Position numbers and translations under genes: made by a program. Source: an uncultured Eggerthellaceae bacterium (GTDB lineage Bacteria > Actinomycetota > Coriobacteriia > Coriobacteriales > Eggerthellaceae). Taken from it: a DNA stretch of 20,161 nt. Positions 1 to 6,986 of the stretch are shown piece by piece (the stretch's first letter is position 1; every line of letters starts with the position of its first letter). The stretch covers positions 1 to 20,161 of the forward strand of contig CAKTXN010000024.1 of assembly GCA_934630905.1 (NCBI GenBank). Reading direction: 5' to 3'. The notes under the pieces were generated by a model that was not told the origin of the DNA, did no database searches, and saw only the letters and a program-made list of their open reading frames with translations.

Positions 1-225
1 TATACTCAATAAAACTTAATTGAATTGCCAGGCCAACAACAACGTTCCGACCTACTTCCAACCTGCTTCAACTTCGAATTCACGCCCGTTTTTTCGACAA
101 CATGCTTCAATGTTGTTGGCAAATGCCTTTGAAACTCTTTCCGCTACGCATTAACGCACATAAAGCGACGATTTCGTGTTGCTTGCCTTTGCTTGCTTGT
201 TTTTTCTTTTCTCTCTTGACGCCTG

Positions 226-234
226 TGATAAAAT
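226..234 (+). promoter_or_regulatory. extended -10 promoter of yebC
   Basis: TGA followed by TAAAAT forms an extended -10 element. Transcription would start near 241, giving a leader of about 32 nt that still contains the yebC ribosome binding site. No good -35 lies 16-18 nt upstream, only a T-rich stretch. The TGn-TATAAT-like arrangement recurs before ruvC and the 81-residue gene in this window. Confidence 0.45.
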
Positions 235-272
235 ACTTGGTTGGACTTTAACTTATCGGAAAGGTTTTATAT

Positions 273-1073
273 ATGTCAGGACATTCTAAGTGGGCCACCA
301 CGAAGCACCGCAAGTTTGCTCAGGACGCAAAGCGCTCTGCGCTGTTCTCCAAACTCTCTCGTAACATTACCGTTGCTGCTCGTGAAGGCGGCGACCCCAA
401 TCCCGAAAACAACGCTTCTCTGGCGGCCGCTGTTGAAAAGGCAAAGGCCAACTCGCTGCCGAAGGACAAGATTAAGACCGCAATCGACAAGGCTTTTGGC
501 GCTGGTAAAGACGCTGCCAACTACGAAACCGTTGTGTACGAAGGCTACGGTCCGGCTGGCGTTGCGTTCCTGTGCGAGGCGTTGACCGACAACCGCAACC
601 GTACGGCTGCCGACGTTCGTTCCGCATTCTCTCATGCAGGCGGCTCGCTGGGCACTTCCGGCTCCGTTTCCTACATGTTTGAGCGCAAAGGCCAGATCAT
701 GGTGGAAAAGGTCATCGAAGGCGACGGCAAGAAAGTGGCGGATCGTCCCAATGCTGTTGACGAGGACGAATTCATGATGGCCGTTATGGAAGCCGGCGGA
801 GACGAATACGAAGACAGCGACGATCAGTGGATCGTGACCACTGCCCCTTCCGACCTGATGGCTGTAAAGAACGCGCTGGAAGAGCAGGGTATCGAGACCA
901 AGGGTGCCGAGCTTATCATGGTTCCCCAGACCACGACCGCTGTTTCCGTTGTTGATGCAAAGAAGGTTATGCGCCTGTTCGACAAGCTTGAAGAGCTCGA
1001 GGACCTGCAGAACGTGTATCACACTATGGAAATGACGGATGAGATTGCCGAAGCCCTGGAGGAAGACGAATAA
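273..1073 (+). CDS. yebC: YebC/PmpR family protein (TACO1 family)
   Basis: This 266-residue protein belongs to the YebC/TACO1 family, cytoplasmic proteins described both as transcriptional regulators (PmpR) and as factors that help ribosomes through difficult sequences such as proline runs. The N-terminus MSGHSKWATTKHRK is the family signature, and the body carries the conserved pieces YEGYGPAGVA, ALTDNRNRT and GGSLGTSGSVSYMFERKG. The acidic C-terminus (ALEEDE) is typical; the length is slightly above the usual 240-250. The ATG at 273 is preceded by GGAAAGG at 258-264, 8 nt away. The gene is monocistronic here: two intrinsic terminators follow at once. In many bacteria yebC lies next to ruvC; here more than 5 kb separates them, which points to an insertion. 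Family assignment is near certain; the exact role in this organism is not shown by sequence. Confidence 0.97.
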   Translation: MSGHSKWATTKHRKFAQDAKRSALFSKLSRNITVAAREGGDPNPENNASLAAAVEKAKANSLPKDKIKTAIDKAFGAGKDAANYETVVYEGYGPAGVAFLCEALTDNRNRTAADVRSAFSHAGGSLGTSGSVSYMFERKGQIMVEKVIEGDGKKVADRPNAVDEDEFMMAVMEAGGDEYEDSDDQWIVTTAPSDLMAVKNALEEQGIETKGAELIMVPQTTTAVSVVDAKKVMRLFDKLEELEDLQNVYHTMEMTDEIAEALEEDE

Positions 1074-1084
1074 ATTCGGCGTCT

Positions 1085-1107
1085 AGGGCGGCTGTTTTCG
1101 CCCTTTT
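1085..1107 (+). terminator. first intrinsic terminator after yebC
   Basis: AGGGCG at 1085-1090 pairs with CGCCCT at 1099-1104 around an 8-nt loop and runs into TTTT. It begins 11 nt after the yebC stop codon. Confidence 0.7.
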
Positions 1108-1126
1108 GCTCGACCTCATCGCACGT

Positions 1127-1162
1127 AAGGGACTCGCTTCCGTTTGGGAGCGAGTCCCTTTT
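1127..1162 (+). terminator. second, strong terminator after yebC
   Basis: AAGGGACTCGCT (1127-1138) pairs perfectly with AGCGAGTCCCTT (1149-1160). Three more inner pairs leave a GTTT tetraloop, and the stem ends in TTTTC. With the first hairpin it isolates yebC from the downstream region. Its AA/TT ends make it usable in both directions. Confidence 0.85.
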
Positions 1163-1163
1163 C

Positions 1164-1704
1164 TTATGTCCCCGTAACGGTGCTTTTAGCACCTCATCTG
1201 AGTTCAAGGGCATAATGCCTAATGGAACAAGGTGGTCGCAGTATTATTTGTGCGCTGAGGGAATCACTTCGTTTCCCCCACGTTTTCTCCTTCGGTATCC
1301 GCCGTCAAGTTCATCTTGTCGAAAAATTCGCCCCAATGTGCAAAATATTACGGTTCGGGGTAGGTTTGGTGGCGCGCGATGCCGTCTTTGTTTTGGGCTG
1401 AAATCTGCGACCTGGGGTTTTGCGGGGTTTATGCGAATCAAAAGCGGTGGAGCGGCTGGTGCAGCGCGTCGTTTGCGTCCTCGACCTACCCCGAACAGGA
1501 ATATTTTGCGTATCTGCGTCCGATTTCCGACAACATGACCTGCAACTCGATGTTCGTCAGGAGAAGAAGGGGCTGCGAAGGTGGCGGCTGGCGGGATAGC
1601 GCCCTTGCCGGCGGATGTGTTTCGCCGCGTTGTTCTTATAAAACAGGGGAAGCAGGGGACGGAGGTTTGTTCCATCTCGCTTGGCCAGCGATTTCTTCTT
1701 TTCC
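1164..1704. other. intergenic stretch with no convincing gene
   Basis: Open frames on both strands here lack ribosome binding sites, have low-complexity Arg/Pro/Ser-rich translations and resemble no family I know. The only structure is the inverted-repeat element at 1340-1509 and a short REP-like hairpin at 1655-1673, in which GGGGAC pairs imperfectly with GTTCC. The stretch reads as decayed or repeat-derived DNA. Confidence 0.6.
1340..1509. repeat. MITE-like element with 26-bp inverted repeats
   Basis: The left arm at 1340-1365 (starting GCAAAATATT, ending GTTCGGGGTAGGT) matches the reverse complement of the right arm at 1484-1509 at 24 of 26 positions. A 118-nt interior encodes nothing recognisable. 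The size of about 170 bp and terminal inverted repeats suggest a non-autonomous mobile element, or a paired operator. No convincing target-site duplication was seen. Confidence 0.5.
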
Positions 1705-1750
1705 AAGGCGACTCCGGGTTGACCTGTTCCCGGGGTCGCCTTCGCTTTTG
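1705..1750 (+). terminator. terminator-like hairpin A of repeat copy 1
   Basis: AAGGCGAC (1705-1712) pairs with GTCGCCTT (1735-1742). The stem continues inward through one G-T wobble to CCGGG/CCCGG, 16 pairs in all, around a 10-nt loop. A T-rich tail follows. The 14-bp equivalent in copy 2 is at 6114-6151. Confidence 0.6.
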
Positions 1751-1781
1751 TTGTTGTCAAATTACCCCACCTTTTGTCAAC

Positions 1782-1820
1782 AAAAAAATCCGAGGCGCTG
1801 TTTGTCCTCGGATTTTTTTT
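1782..1820. terminator. bidirectional terminator-like hairpin B of copy 1
   Basis: An A-run followed by ATCCGAGG pairs with CCTCGGAT followed by a T-run (stem about 15 bp, 10-nt loop at 1796-1805). The A/T flanks give a U-tract on either strand. The equivalent in copy 2 is at 6189-6223. Confidence 0.7.
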
Positions 1821-1954
1821 GTTGGCAGCGTTGTTGGAAATTGTTGACAAATGGTGGGGTAATTTGACAACAAACGGGGTGGCCGTCAACAGCGCTGCTA
1901 GGGTAGTTTGGCGACATGAACAAGACAGCGAATTGACATGGCGGCTTATAAGGT

Positions 1955-2263
1955 CACGAATCCAGGCACCCCTCTTGCGTAAACCACTCGGGGGGGGGGT
2001 AGGCTGAGAGCTTGAAAATGAAATAGCTGCACCGCTTTACCCTCTCCTAGGGGGGACGGCTGAATGGGGTGAAAATCCTCAACGAGTGGGTCACCGTGAT
2101 GCTTTATCCGGTTTTACAGGGACAAAGCTTAGTCGGATCGCCAGGTGGTGCAGGGGGAACCGCCGTCACCGGGGATCCGCTCGCAAATGTAAGTCGAAGC
2201 ATAAGCCCGGTGCTCGGCTCATAAACGCCCGCGTGTCTCGCGATGAGACCCATGGGCGTTTTT
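1955..2263 (+). promoter_or_regulatory. cobalamin-type riboswitch with terminator platform
   Basis: Core segments fit the cobalamin riboswitch pattern. GGTGAAAATCC (2068-2078) matches the conserved hairpin, AACGAGTGGGTCACCGTGATG-like sequence (2081-2101) sits where the AACGG..CGCCACUGU segment is expected, and a B12-box-like AAGCCCGGTGCTCGGCT (2203-2219) agrees with rAGYCMGgAgaCCkGCC at about 13 of 17 positions. An intrinsic terminator follows directly, and the surface-protein gene starts 60 nt beyond it. The 5' boundary is uncertain and no clear promoter was found. Expected logic: bound cobalamin promotes termination and represses the gene. Confidence 0.7.
2223..2263 (+). terminator. riboswitch expression-platform terminator
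   Basis: AAACGCCC (2223-2230) pairs with GGGCGTTT (2254-2261). An inner GTCTC/GAGAC stem (2235-2239/2245-2249) closes the hairpin, and TTTTT follows. It overlaps the 3' edge of the cobalamin aptamer and precedes the 2323 start codon, the usual place for a transcription-attenuation platform. Confidence 0.8.
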
Positions 2264-2322
2264 CATTTTCAAGGCACTATTGAAAAGGAAAAGGGAAAAG
2301 AAAAGAAAAGGAAGGGTGTGAA

Positions 2323-5300
2323 ATGAAGAAAGCTAAAAAGCTTATCAGCGTTGCGCTCTCGCTTTGCTTGGCAACCATGATGGTTCCCGCGACCGCATTC
2401 GCTGAAGCGGCTGACGCCGCCGGATCGGCGGACGTACCTGAAAACCTGCGGCTAAGTGATATGCGATTCGCCGATGCTACAGGATTTTCGTGGGCGAATG
2501 CCTATCCCATTGAAGGAGGATTCGACCCCGCGAAATCAGATGTCAATCTTGTCATCAATGAAGCAGATAGCCAGTTTGCCATGCATGCTTCACTGGGAAC
2601 GGGGGTAACGGGCGAGATCACCGCAGAGTACACCGATGTAGATGGTGTTGCTCAATCGGTGGTAATCGATCCGGAAGCTGATGAAAACAATGCCGCTTAT
2701 GTGCGTAAGGTTTTCAAGAAGGCCGATTACAATCCAGTTGACATGATTGTCAAAGTTGGCGGAGAAAAAGCCTACACCGTTCACATCAAGCGCCGCGCTA
2801 CTGTTCCGAACGTGAAGGTGGAAGGCGCAAGTGGGTTGGGCTATTTCCAGAAAAACAAGTACGAATACAACCTGGAAACCACCAACGACAGCTTTACTAT
2901 CACACCGGATTTCACCAACAATACCGATGGATACAATCAAGAGAACATGCTAATCACGGGCACGGGTACCGTGACCCCGACCTGGGACGAGAACGGCAAG
3001 GCCGATGTTGCCATAACCATTGCCGATAAAGACGGCAAGGCGGTTGCAAGCACGTATACGTTCCATGTGCAGCATTACGATACGGCAAAAGCGCAAGCCG
3101 TTGTTGCTCAAATCGATGCTATTGGCACGGTTGATTTGACCAAGGAAACCCAGATTACCGATGCGCGCGCTGCTTACGAGGCACTGCCTGCGAAACTTCA
3201 GCCCGAAGTGACTAACATCAGGACCTTGGAAGCCGCGGAGTTGGCGCTGAGCTCGCTGAAGAACCCCGAAGGCTCTTTGGAAGAAGTTGTTATCGCTGGA
3301 GGCTGGAGCAAGTCTGACGCAAGCTACATGACGCCTGCCTTTAGTCCCTCGGTGCGCGATTATGAAGTGCATCAGTACAATAGCGTTAAGGAACTGTTCG
3401 TTACAGCGAAGGATGCCTACAAGGACACCCCCATTACCGTAACGTACAAGAACGCGGACACGGGCGAGACGGTTACCAGCAACATTAAATCGGGCAAAGA
3501 CCTCTATTTGAGCTTCTTCTCGCCATCAGGCTATACTTCTAATTCCTTGATGCTGAACGTGGGCGGCGACAAGTATCGCTTCACCGTGTACAAGACCCCT
3601 TCTGTTGATTCGCTCAGCTTGAAAGTGGGTTCTAAAACCACCGAGCTGTTCAACGAAGATTCAGGCTTGGGAAGCAAAACGGGCCAAAGCTTCTCTGTTG
3701 CCGCCAAGCCGGGTGATGCTTTGAGCGCGTCGTTTACCACATGGAATACCTTCACGAACATGACGGCATCGGTGACCGAGCCCGAGTGGAAAGATCATGC
3801 GGCTCAGGTAACGGTGAACGTATCTTACGACGATTACCCTGATACGAAGCCGTACCAGGCGTTTGTGTCTTTGTTTGAGACTCCATCGAAGATTGAAATT
3901 CTGAAGGCTCCCGATAAAACCGAATACCGGTTGGGTGAGAGCTTGGACGCTACGGGCATGGAGGTTCGCGCGACGTACGCTAATGGCGATACGGTCATGG
4001 TGAACAACGATGACCTGACGCTTCAGGCCGCTGGCTTGAATAAGATGCGCGTTTCGTATCACGGTGCTTCGGCCGAGCAGGACATTGCTATTGCGCTTTC
4101 TTTCTCAGGTTCGGGCACCGAGGAAGACCCGTATGTGATTTCCACTACCGATCAGATTGACGACTTCGCTTTTGCTGTTAACGCAGGCGAAGGCTTCGAA
4201 GGCAAGTATTTTGCTCTGGGCGCGGATGTTACGCTGCCAACTAATTGGAAGCCGGCGGGCTGCATGATTGATGAGTCGCTCAAGGGTATCAAGGCAGGCA
4301 AGAACATCAATCCCTTCTTGGGCACGTTTGACGGTAAGGGTTACACGGTGACGGTCCCTGCTGGTCAAAAGCCGCTTTTCGGCTACGTAAAGGGTGCGAC
4401 GATCAAGAATCTGAACATTTACGGTTCCAAAATTGATGGTTACGGCTTGGTCAACAATATGGAAGGCGTTGGCCTTTCCGGCAATGCGGTGACCATTGAC
4501 AACGTGACCATTTTGAGCGGATCCAAGATTTCGAAATCCGGTTTCCTAGGTGGTGAATGCAAGGAGAGTCCTTATTCCGGTGTTTCAGCATCGTATGAGT
4601 CTACCATTACGAATTGCACCATTGAAGAAGGTGTAATGATTGGCGCGTTCAGCGAGATTTGCATTGGCTCCTTCGCTGGTCGATTCCAGGGCACCATTGA
4701 AAACTGCGTGAGCTACGCCACCGTGAGGGGTACGTCGTTTGTTGGCGGTATTATTGGCAGCCGCGACAATGCCATGGGCAACGTGACGGTGAAGAACTGC
4801 GCTTTCCATGGAGCGGTTCAGATCGTCAATTCGGCCAGCGCGGTTAATGCTGGCGGTATTGTGGGCGGAATGTATTACGACAACGACATGATGAGCGCTC
4901 CGAACGGCATTCGCGCCAACATCATTGGCAATTACTGCGACGGCACCATTAATGGCAAGAACAATGTAGGCGGCATTCTGGGCGGCGATAATATGATTGC
5001 CCAAGCCTGGAACTCCTATGAGCTCAAAGACAACGTGTTCGAGGGCAACATTACGCGTGGCAATGCGGAATCTACGGGCGCGATTATCGGCTCCTATCGC
5101 TCGCTGAACAAGTTCGACAATATTTCCAATAATACGTACCTGCCTGGTTGCAGCAGCGCGGTGGACAATATCAAGGCTATTGGCCACGTTGATTACGTTG
5201 ACACGAACAATGCTGCTATTGTCGCCCAGTTCCCCGAAGGCGAGAACAGCGTTACCATCGACGGCACGCTGTACTTCAACACCGAGAAGAACACGAAGGG

Positions 5301-6063
5301 TTGCCCCTCGGTTCAGTGGTGCTCTTGGCAGAGGGGTTACAACCGCACCGACGACCCGCTGGGTGCCGATGCGGGTAACCTGTTTGGGTTCGTAGCCCCT
5401 GCGTTCGAGGTCTCCACGGCTGTTGCGGCTGACGGCTCCGGTGTTGTTCCCGCTGCTGTGAAGGCCGGCGACACAGTTACGGTGAATGTATCTGTTGCTG
5501 CGAACTACGGCGCGGCGGCGCTGTCTGGCACGCTGGACTTCGACCCTGCCGTGTTCGAGCTGGTGAGCGTTTCGAAGGGCGCGGGCCTGTCCGAGGGAGC
5601 GTCGTTCCTGCCGGCCGAGGGCGCTGCAGAAGCTCTGTTTAGCTTCTACGGCAACGAGGCCGATGCTACCGCTCAGGGCGGCATTGTGGTGGCCACCATT
5701 ACACTCAAGGCGCTGAAGGCTGCCGACGCCGCGACCATCGGCGTGAAGGACGCTACCGCCGCTGTTGCGGGCGATTCCTTGGATTACCAGGCGACCATGG
5801 GCGGCGCCGCGACGCTCGACGTGTTGGCAGATGCCACGCTGGGCGACGCGAACGGCAACGGCCGCGTGAACATCGTGGACGCGCAGGTGGTCTATGATAT
5901 GGCCACCGGCGCCTACGGCGCGGATTACGCCGCGCTGGCGCTTCCCGCCGGCTGGACGCATGCGACCCTGCTGTGGGCCGCCAACGTCAACGGCGACGAC
6001 GCCATCGATGCGGTTGACGCCTTTGCTATCCAGCGCTTCGTGCACTACGGAGCCTGGGCATAA
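2323..6063 (+). CDS. secreted multidomain cohesin/dockerin surface protein
   Basis: This 1246-residue protein has a Sec signal peptide (KK-rich start, hydrophobic core, predicted cut after ATAFA near residue 27). Seen in order: a cadherin-like beta-sandwich region (about 42-160); a second beta region (165-250); a short helical segment resembling FIVAR-type spacers (252-312); another cadherin-like beta sandwich with the typical AFSPSVRDYEV (322-425); a Big_3-like Ig domain (520-590); a long GLUG/beta-helix-like region rich in GG(I/V)xG and NxT turns (595-1010); a cohesin-like domain (about 1029-1170); and a C-terminal dockerin with two calcium-loop repeats, GDANGNGRVNIVDAQ and VNGDDAIDAVDAF. 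There is no LPXTG or membrane anchor, so attachment probably depends on cohesin-dockerin pairing. The ATG at 2323 follows AGGAAGGG (2309-2316). It lies directly behind a cobalamin-type riboswitch and between two copies of a repeat. The ligand is unknown; adhesion or corrinoid capture are guesses from context. Confidence 0.9.
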   Translation: MKKAKKLISVALSLCLATMMVPATAFAEAADAAGSADVPENLRLSDMRFADATGFSWANAYPIEGGFDPAKSDVNLVINEADSQFAMHASLGTGVTGEITAEYTDVDGVAQSVVIDPEADENNAAYVRKVFKKADYNPVDMIVKVGGEKAYTVHIKRRATVPNVKVEGASGLGYFQKNKYEYNLETTNDSFTITPDFTNNTDGYNQENMLITGTGTVTPTWDENGKADVAITIADKDGKAVASTYTFHVQHYDTAKAQAVVAQIDAIGTVDLTKETQITDARAAYEALPAKLQPEVTNIRTLEAAELALSSLKNPEGSLEEVVIAGGWSKSDASYMTPAFSPSVRDYEVHQYNSVKELFVTAKDAYKDTPITVTYKNADTGETVTSNIKSGKDLYLSFFSPSGYTSNSLMLNVGGDKYRFTVYKTPSVDSLSLKVGSKTTELFNEDSGLGSKTGQSFSVAAKPGDALSASFTTWNTFTNMTASVTEPEWKDHAAQVTVNVSYDDYPDTKPYQAFVSLFETPSKIEILKAPDKTEYRLGESLDATGMEVRATYANGDTVMVNNDDLTLQAAGLNKMRVSYHGASAEQDIAIALSFSGSGTEEDPYVISTTDQIDDFAFAVNAGEGFEGKYFALGADVTLPTNWKPAGCMIDESLKGIKAGKNINPFLGTFDGKGYTVTVPAGQKPLFGYVKGATIKNLNIYGSKIDGYGLVNNMEGVGLSGNAVTIDNVTILSGSKISKSGFLGGECKESPYSGVSASYESTITNCTIEEGVMIGAFSEICIGSFAGRFQGTIENCVSYATVRGTSFVGGIIGSRDNAMGNVTVKNCAFHGAVQIVNSASAVNAGGIVGGMYYDNDMMSAPNGIRANIIGNYCDGTINGKNNVGGILGGDNMIAQAWNSYELKDNVFEGNITRGNAESTGAIIGSYRSLNKFDNISNNTYLPGCSSAVDNIKAIGHVDYVDTNNAAIVAQFPEGENSVTIDGTLYFNTEKNTKGCPSVQWCSWQRGYNRTDDPLGADAGNLFGFVAPAFEVSTAVAADGSGVVPAAVKAGDTVTVNVSVAANYGAAALSGTLDFDPAVFELVSVSKGAGLSEGASFLPAEGAAEALFSFYGNEADATAQGGIVVATITLKALKAADAATIGVKDATAAVAGDSLDYQATMGGAATLDVLADATLGDANGNGRVNIVDAQVVYDMATGAYGADYAALALPAGWTHATLLWAANVNGDDAIDAVDAFAIQRFVHYGAWA

Positions 6064-6068
6064 GATTG

Positions 6069-6096
6069 CCAACAGGGGGTCTTCTTTCCCTGTTGG
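6069..6096 (+). terminator. hairpin after the surface-protein gene
   Basis: CCAACAGGG (6069-6077) pairs perfectly with CCCTGTTGG (6088-6096), starting 6 nt after the stop codon. The tail is pyrimidine-rich rather than a pure T-run, so hairpin A just downstream (6114-6151, T6 tail) may do most of the termination. Confidence 0.55.
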
Positions 6097-6113
6097 TGGT
6101 CCTTCCTTTCTGC

Positions 6114-6159
6114 AAGGCGACCCCGGGCTGACCGACTCCCGGGGTCGCCTTCGTTTTTT
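6114..6159 (+). terminator. terminator hairpin A of repeat copy 2
   Basis: AAGGCGACCCCGGG (6114-6127) pairs perfectly with CCCGGGGTCGCCTT (6138-6151) around a 10-nt loop, then CGTTTTTT. This is a strong intrinsic terminator for the surface-protein gene. Confidence 0.85.
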
Positions 6160-6188
6160 GTTGACAAATTACCCCACCTTTTGTCAAC

Positions 6189-6223
6189 AAAAAATCCGAG
6201 GTGCTGTTTGCCCTCGGATTTTT
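6189..6223. terminator. bidirectional hairpin B of copy 2
   Basis: AAAAATCCGAGG (6190-6201) pairs with CCTCGGATTTTT (6212-6223) around a 10-nt loop. It could terminate transcription from either side and shields ruvC from upstream read-through. Confidence 0.7.
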
Positions 6224-6332
6224 CTTGTGCTTTCGTTTCTTTGCCGTAAGCCCTTGCCAGCCAGTGCGTTGAATCGCAGCGAATTGTTGACAAAAGGTGG
6301 GGTAATTTGTCAACGATGCGGACGGGGAAATA

Positions 6333-6341
6333 TGCTATTAT
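6333..6341 (+). promoter_or_regulatory. extended -10 promoter of ruvCAB
   Basis: TGC-TATTAT forms an extended -10 element with no recognisable -35. Predicted start is near 6348, which falls inside the LexA box at 6345-6358. The leader to ruvC would be about 145 nt. Confidence 0.6.
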
Positions 6342-6344
6342 ATG

Positions 6345-6358
6345 CGAACAAGTGTTTG
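6345..6358 (+). promoter_or_regulatory. LexA/DinR SOS box of ruvCAB
   Basis: CGAACAAGTGTTTG matches the Gram-positive LexA (DinR) consensus CGAACRNRYGTTYG at every position. It lies 3 nt downstream of the -10 hexamer, covering the expected transcription start, the ideal position for repression. LexA control of ruv genes is well known in other bacteria. Confidence 0.88.
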
Positions 6359-6491
6359 TTATTTTGCGATGTTCGACCAAAACGATGGAGCTTGCGTCAA
6401 ATCGTTCGTGCAGGGAAGCCGGCCCGAATCTCACGTTTTCGGCTGTCTCTTTGCTGTCGAATTGTGCGTATAGGGAAGGCGGGTTTGCGTA

Positions 6492-6986
6492 TTGCGGCAA
6501 GAGCGCTACATATTGGGAATTGACCCCGGTTTGGCGAATACCGGCTGGGGCGTTATCTCTTGGAGTGGCGTGCGTCTTTCCTGCGTGGCGTACGGGTGTG
6601 TGTCCACCGATGCGGGCGCACCGCTCGCTCAGCGTCTGCTAAAGATAAACCAGCAGATAGAAGCCGTGATTGCGCGTTTCTCTCCTGTTGCGGCGGGAAT
6701 CGAAACGGTGTGGTTCGGACAGAACATCACGGCGGCGTTTGCTACGGGGCAGGCACGCGGTGCAGCGTTGGTTGCGTGCGCTCAAGGCGGCCTTGATGTG
6801 GGCGAATATACGCCAAAGCAGATCAAAATGGCGGTTGTGGGTGAAGGCTCGGCAGAAAAAGAGCAGGTCCAGTACATGGTTCGGCAGATTTTAGGGCTTG
6901 AGCAAGTCCCTAAGCCCGATCATGCGTCCGACGCTCTGGCTGCTGCCATTTGCTATACAACGCACCACGGCAGCTTGTCGGGATAG
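6492..6986 (+). CDS. ruvC: Holliday junction resolvase RuvC
   Basis: This 164-residue endonuclease cuts four-way DNA junctions as a dimer after RuvAB branch migration. Acidic active-site residues are in place: D11 in ILGIDPGLANTGWG, E71 in GIETVWFG, and H144/D147 in KPDHASDALA, the arrangement of the Thermus-type enzyme. FATGQARGAAL is also conserved. The start is TTG at 6492, the only in-frame start giving the normal short N-terminus; AGGGAAGG at 6472-6479 lies 12 nt upstream, rather far. It is the first gene of ruvCAB under the LexA box. The last codons (GSLSG) lie in a 15-bp sequence repeated 182 nt downstream. Assignment is firm; start is likely. Confidence 0.96.
   Translation: MRQERYILGIDPGLANTGWGVISWSGVRLSCVAYGCVSTDAGAPLAQRLLKINQQIEAVIARFSPVAAGIETVWFGQNITAAFATGQARGAALVACAQGGLDVGEYTPKQIKMAVVGEGSAEKEQVQYMVRQILGLEQVPKPDHASDALAAAICYTTHHGSLSG

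Larger units (their letters stand above)
1705..1873. repeat. composite hairpin repeat, copy 1
   Basis: The order is hairpin A (1705-1742), a 33-bp arm (1751-1783), hairpin B (1782-1820), a 20-nt spacer and a second 33-bp arm (1841-1873). The second arm is the reverse complement of the first with one mismatch. Each arm is itself a dyad: a TTGTTG(T/A)CAAA-type end, a TTACCCCACC centre and a TTTGTCAACAA end. The same modules in the same order and orientation recur at 6114-6316 with a longer spacer. The two copies bracket the riboswitch and surface-protein gene. It may be a MITE or an intergenic regulatory cassette. Confidence 0.8.
6114..6316. repeat. composite hairpin repeat, copy 2
   Basis: It has the same order as copy 1: hairpin A (6114-6151), a 33-bp arm (6158-6190), hairpin B (6189-6223), a spacer of about 60 nt, and the reverse-complement arm (6284-6316) with one mismatch. 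The copies share arms and hairpins closely while the spacers differ in length and sequence, as if the paired segments are what is conserved. It ends 17 nt before the ruvC promoter. Confidence 0.8.

Noticed and set aside
32..120. 10-bp inverted repeat GCCAACAACA / TGTTGTTGGC upstream of yebC
   Set aside because: Low-complexity CAA/TTG runs with a loop of about 70 nt; this could easily arise by chance and no function is suggested.
216..234. TTGACG followed by TAAAAT as a -35/-10 pair for yebC
   Set aside because: Only 7 nt separate them, far from the 16-18 needed. The TGA-TAAAAT extended -10 alone is kept as the promoter call.
1244..1675. 143-codon frame on the minus strand in the yebC downstream gap
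   Set aside because: No start signals and a biased Arg/Pro/Ala translation. It crosses the inverted-repeat element, so it is taken as chance.
1933..1951. TTGACA and TTATAA as the promoter of the cobalamin riboswitch
   Set aside because: Spacing between them is only 7 nt, and no acceptable -10 lies 16-18 nt after TTGACA. The riboswitch promoter remains unassigned.
4585..6072. 495-codon open frame on the minus strand
   Set aside because: It is antisense to the beta-helix, cohesin and dockerin part of the surface protein, whose domains are clear. No start signals were found.
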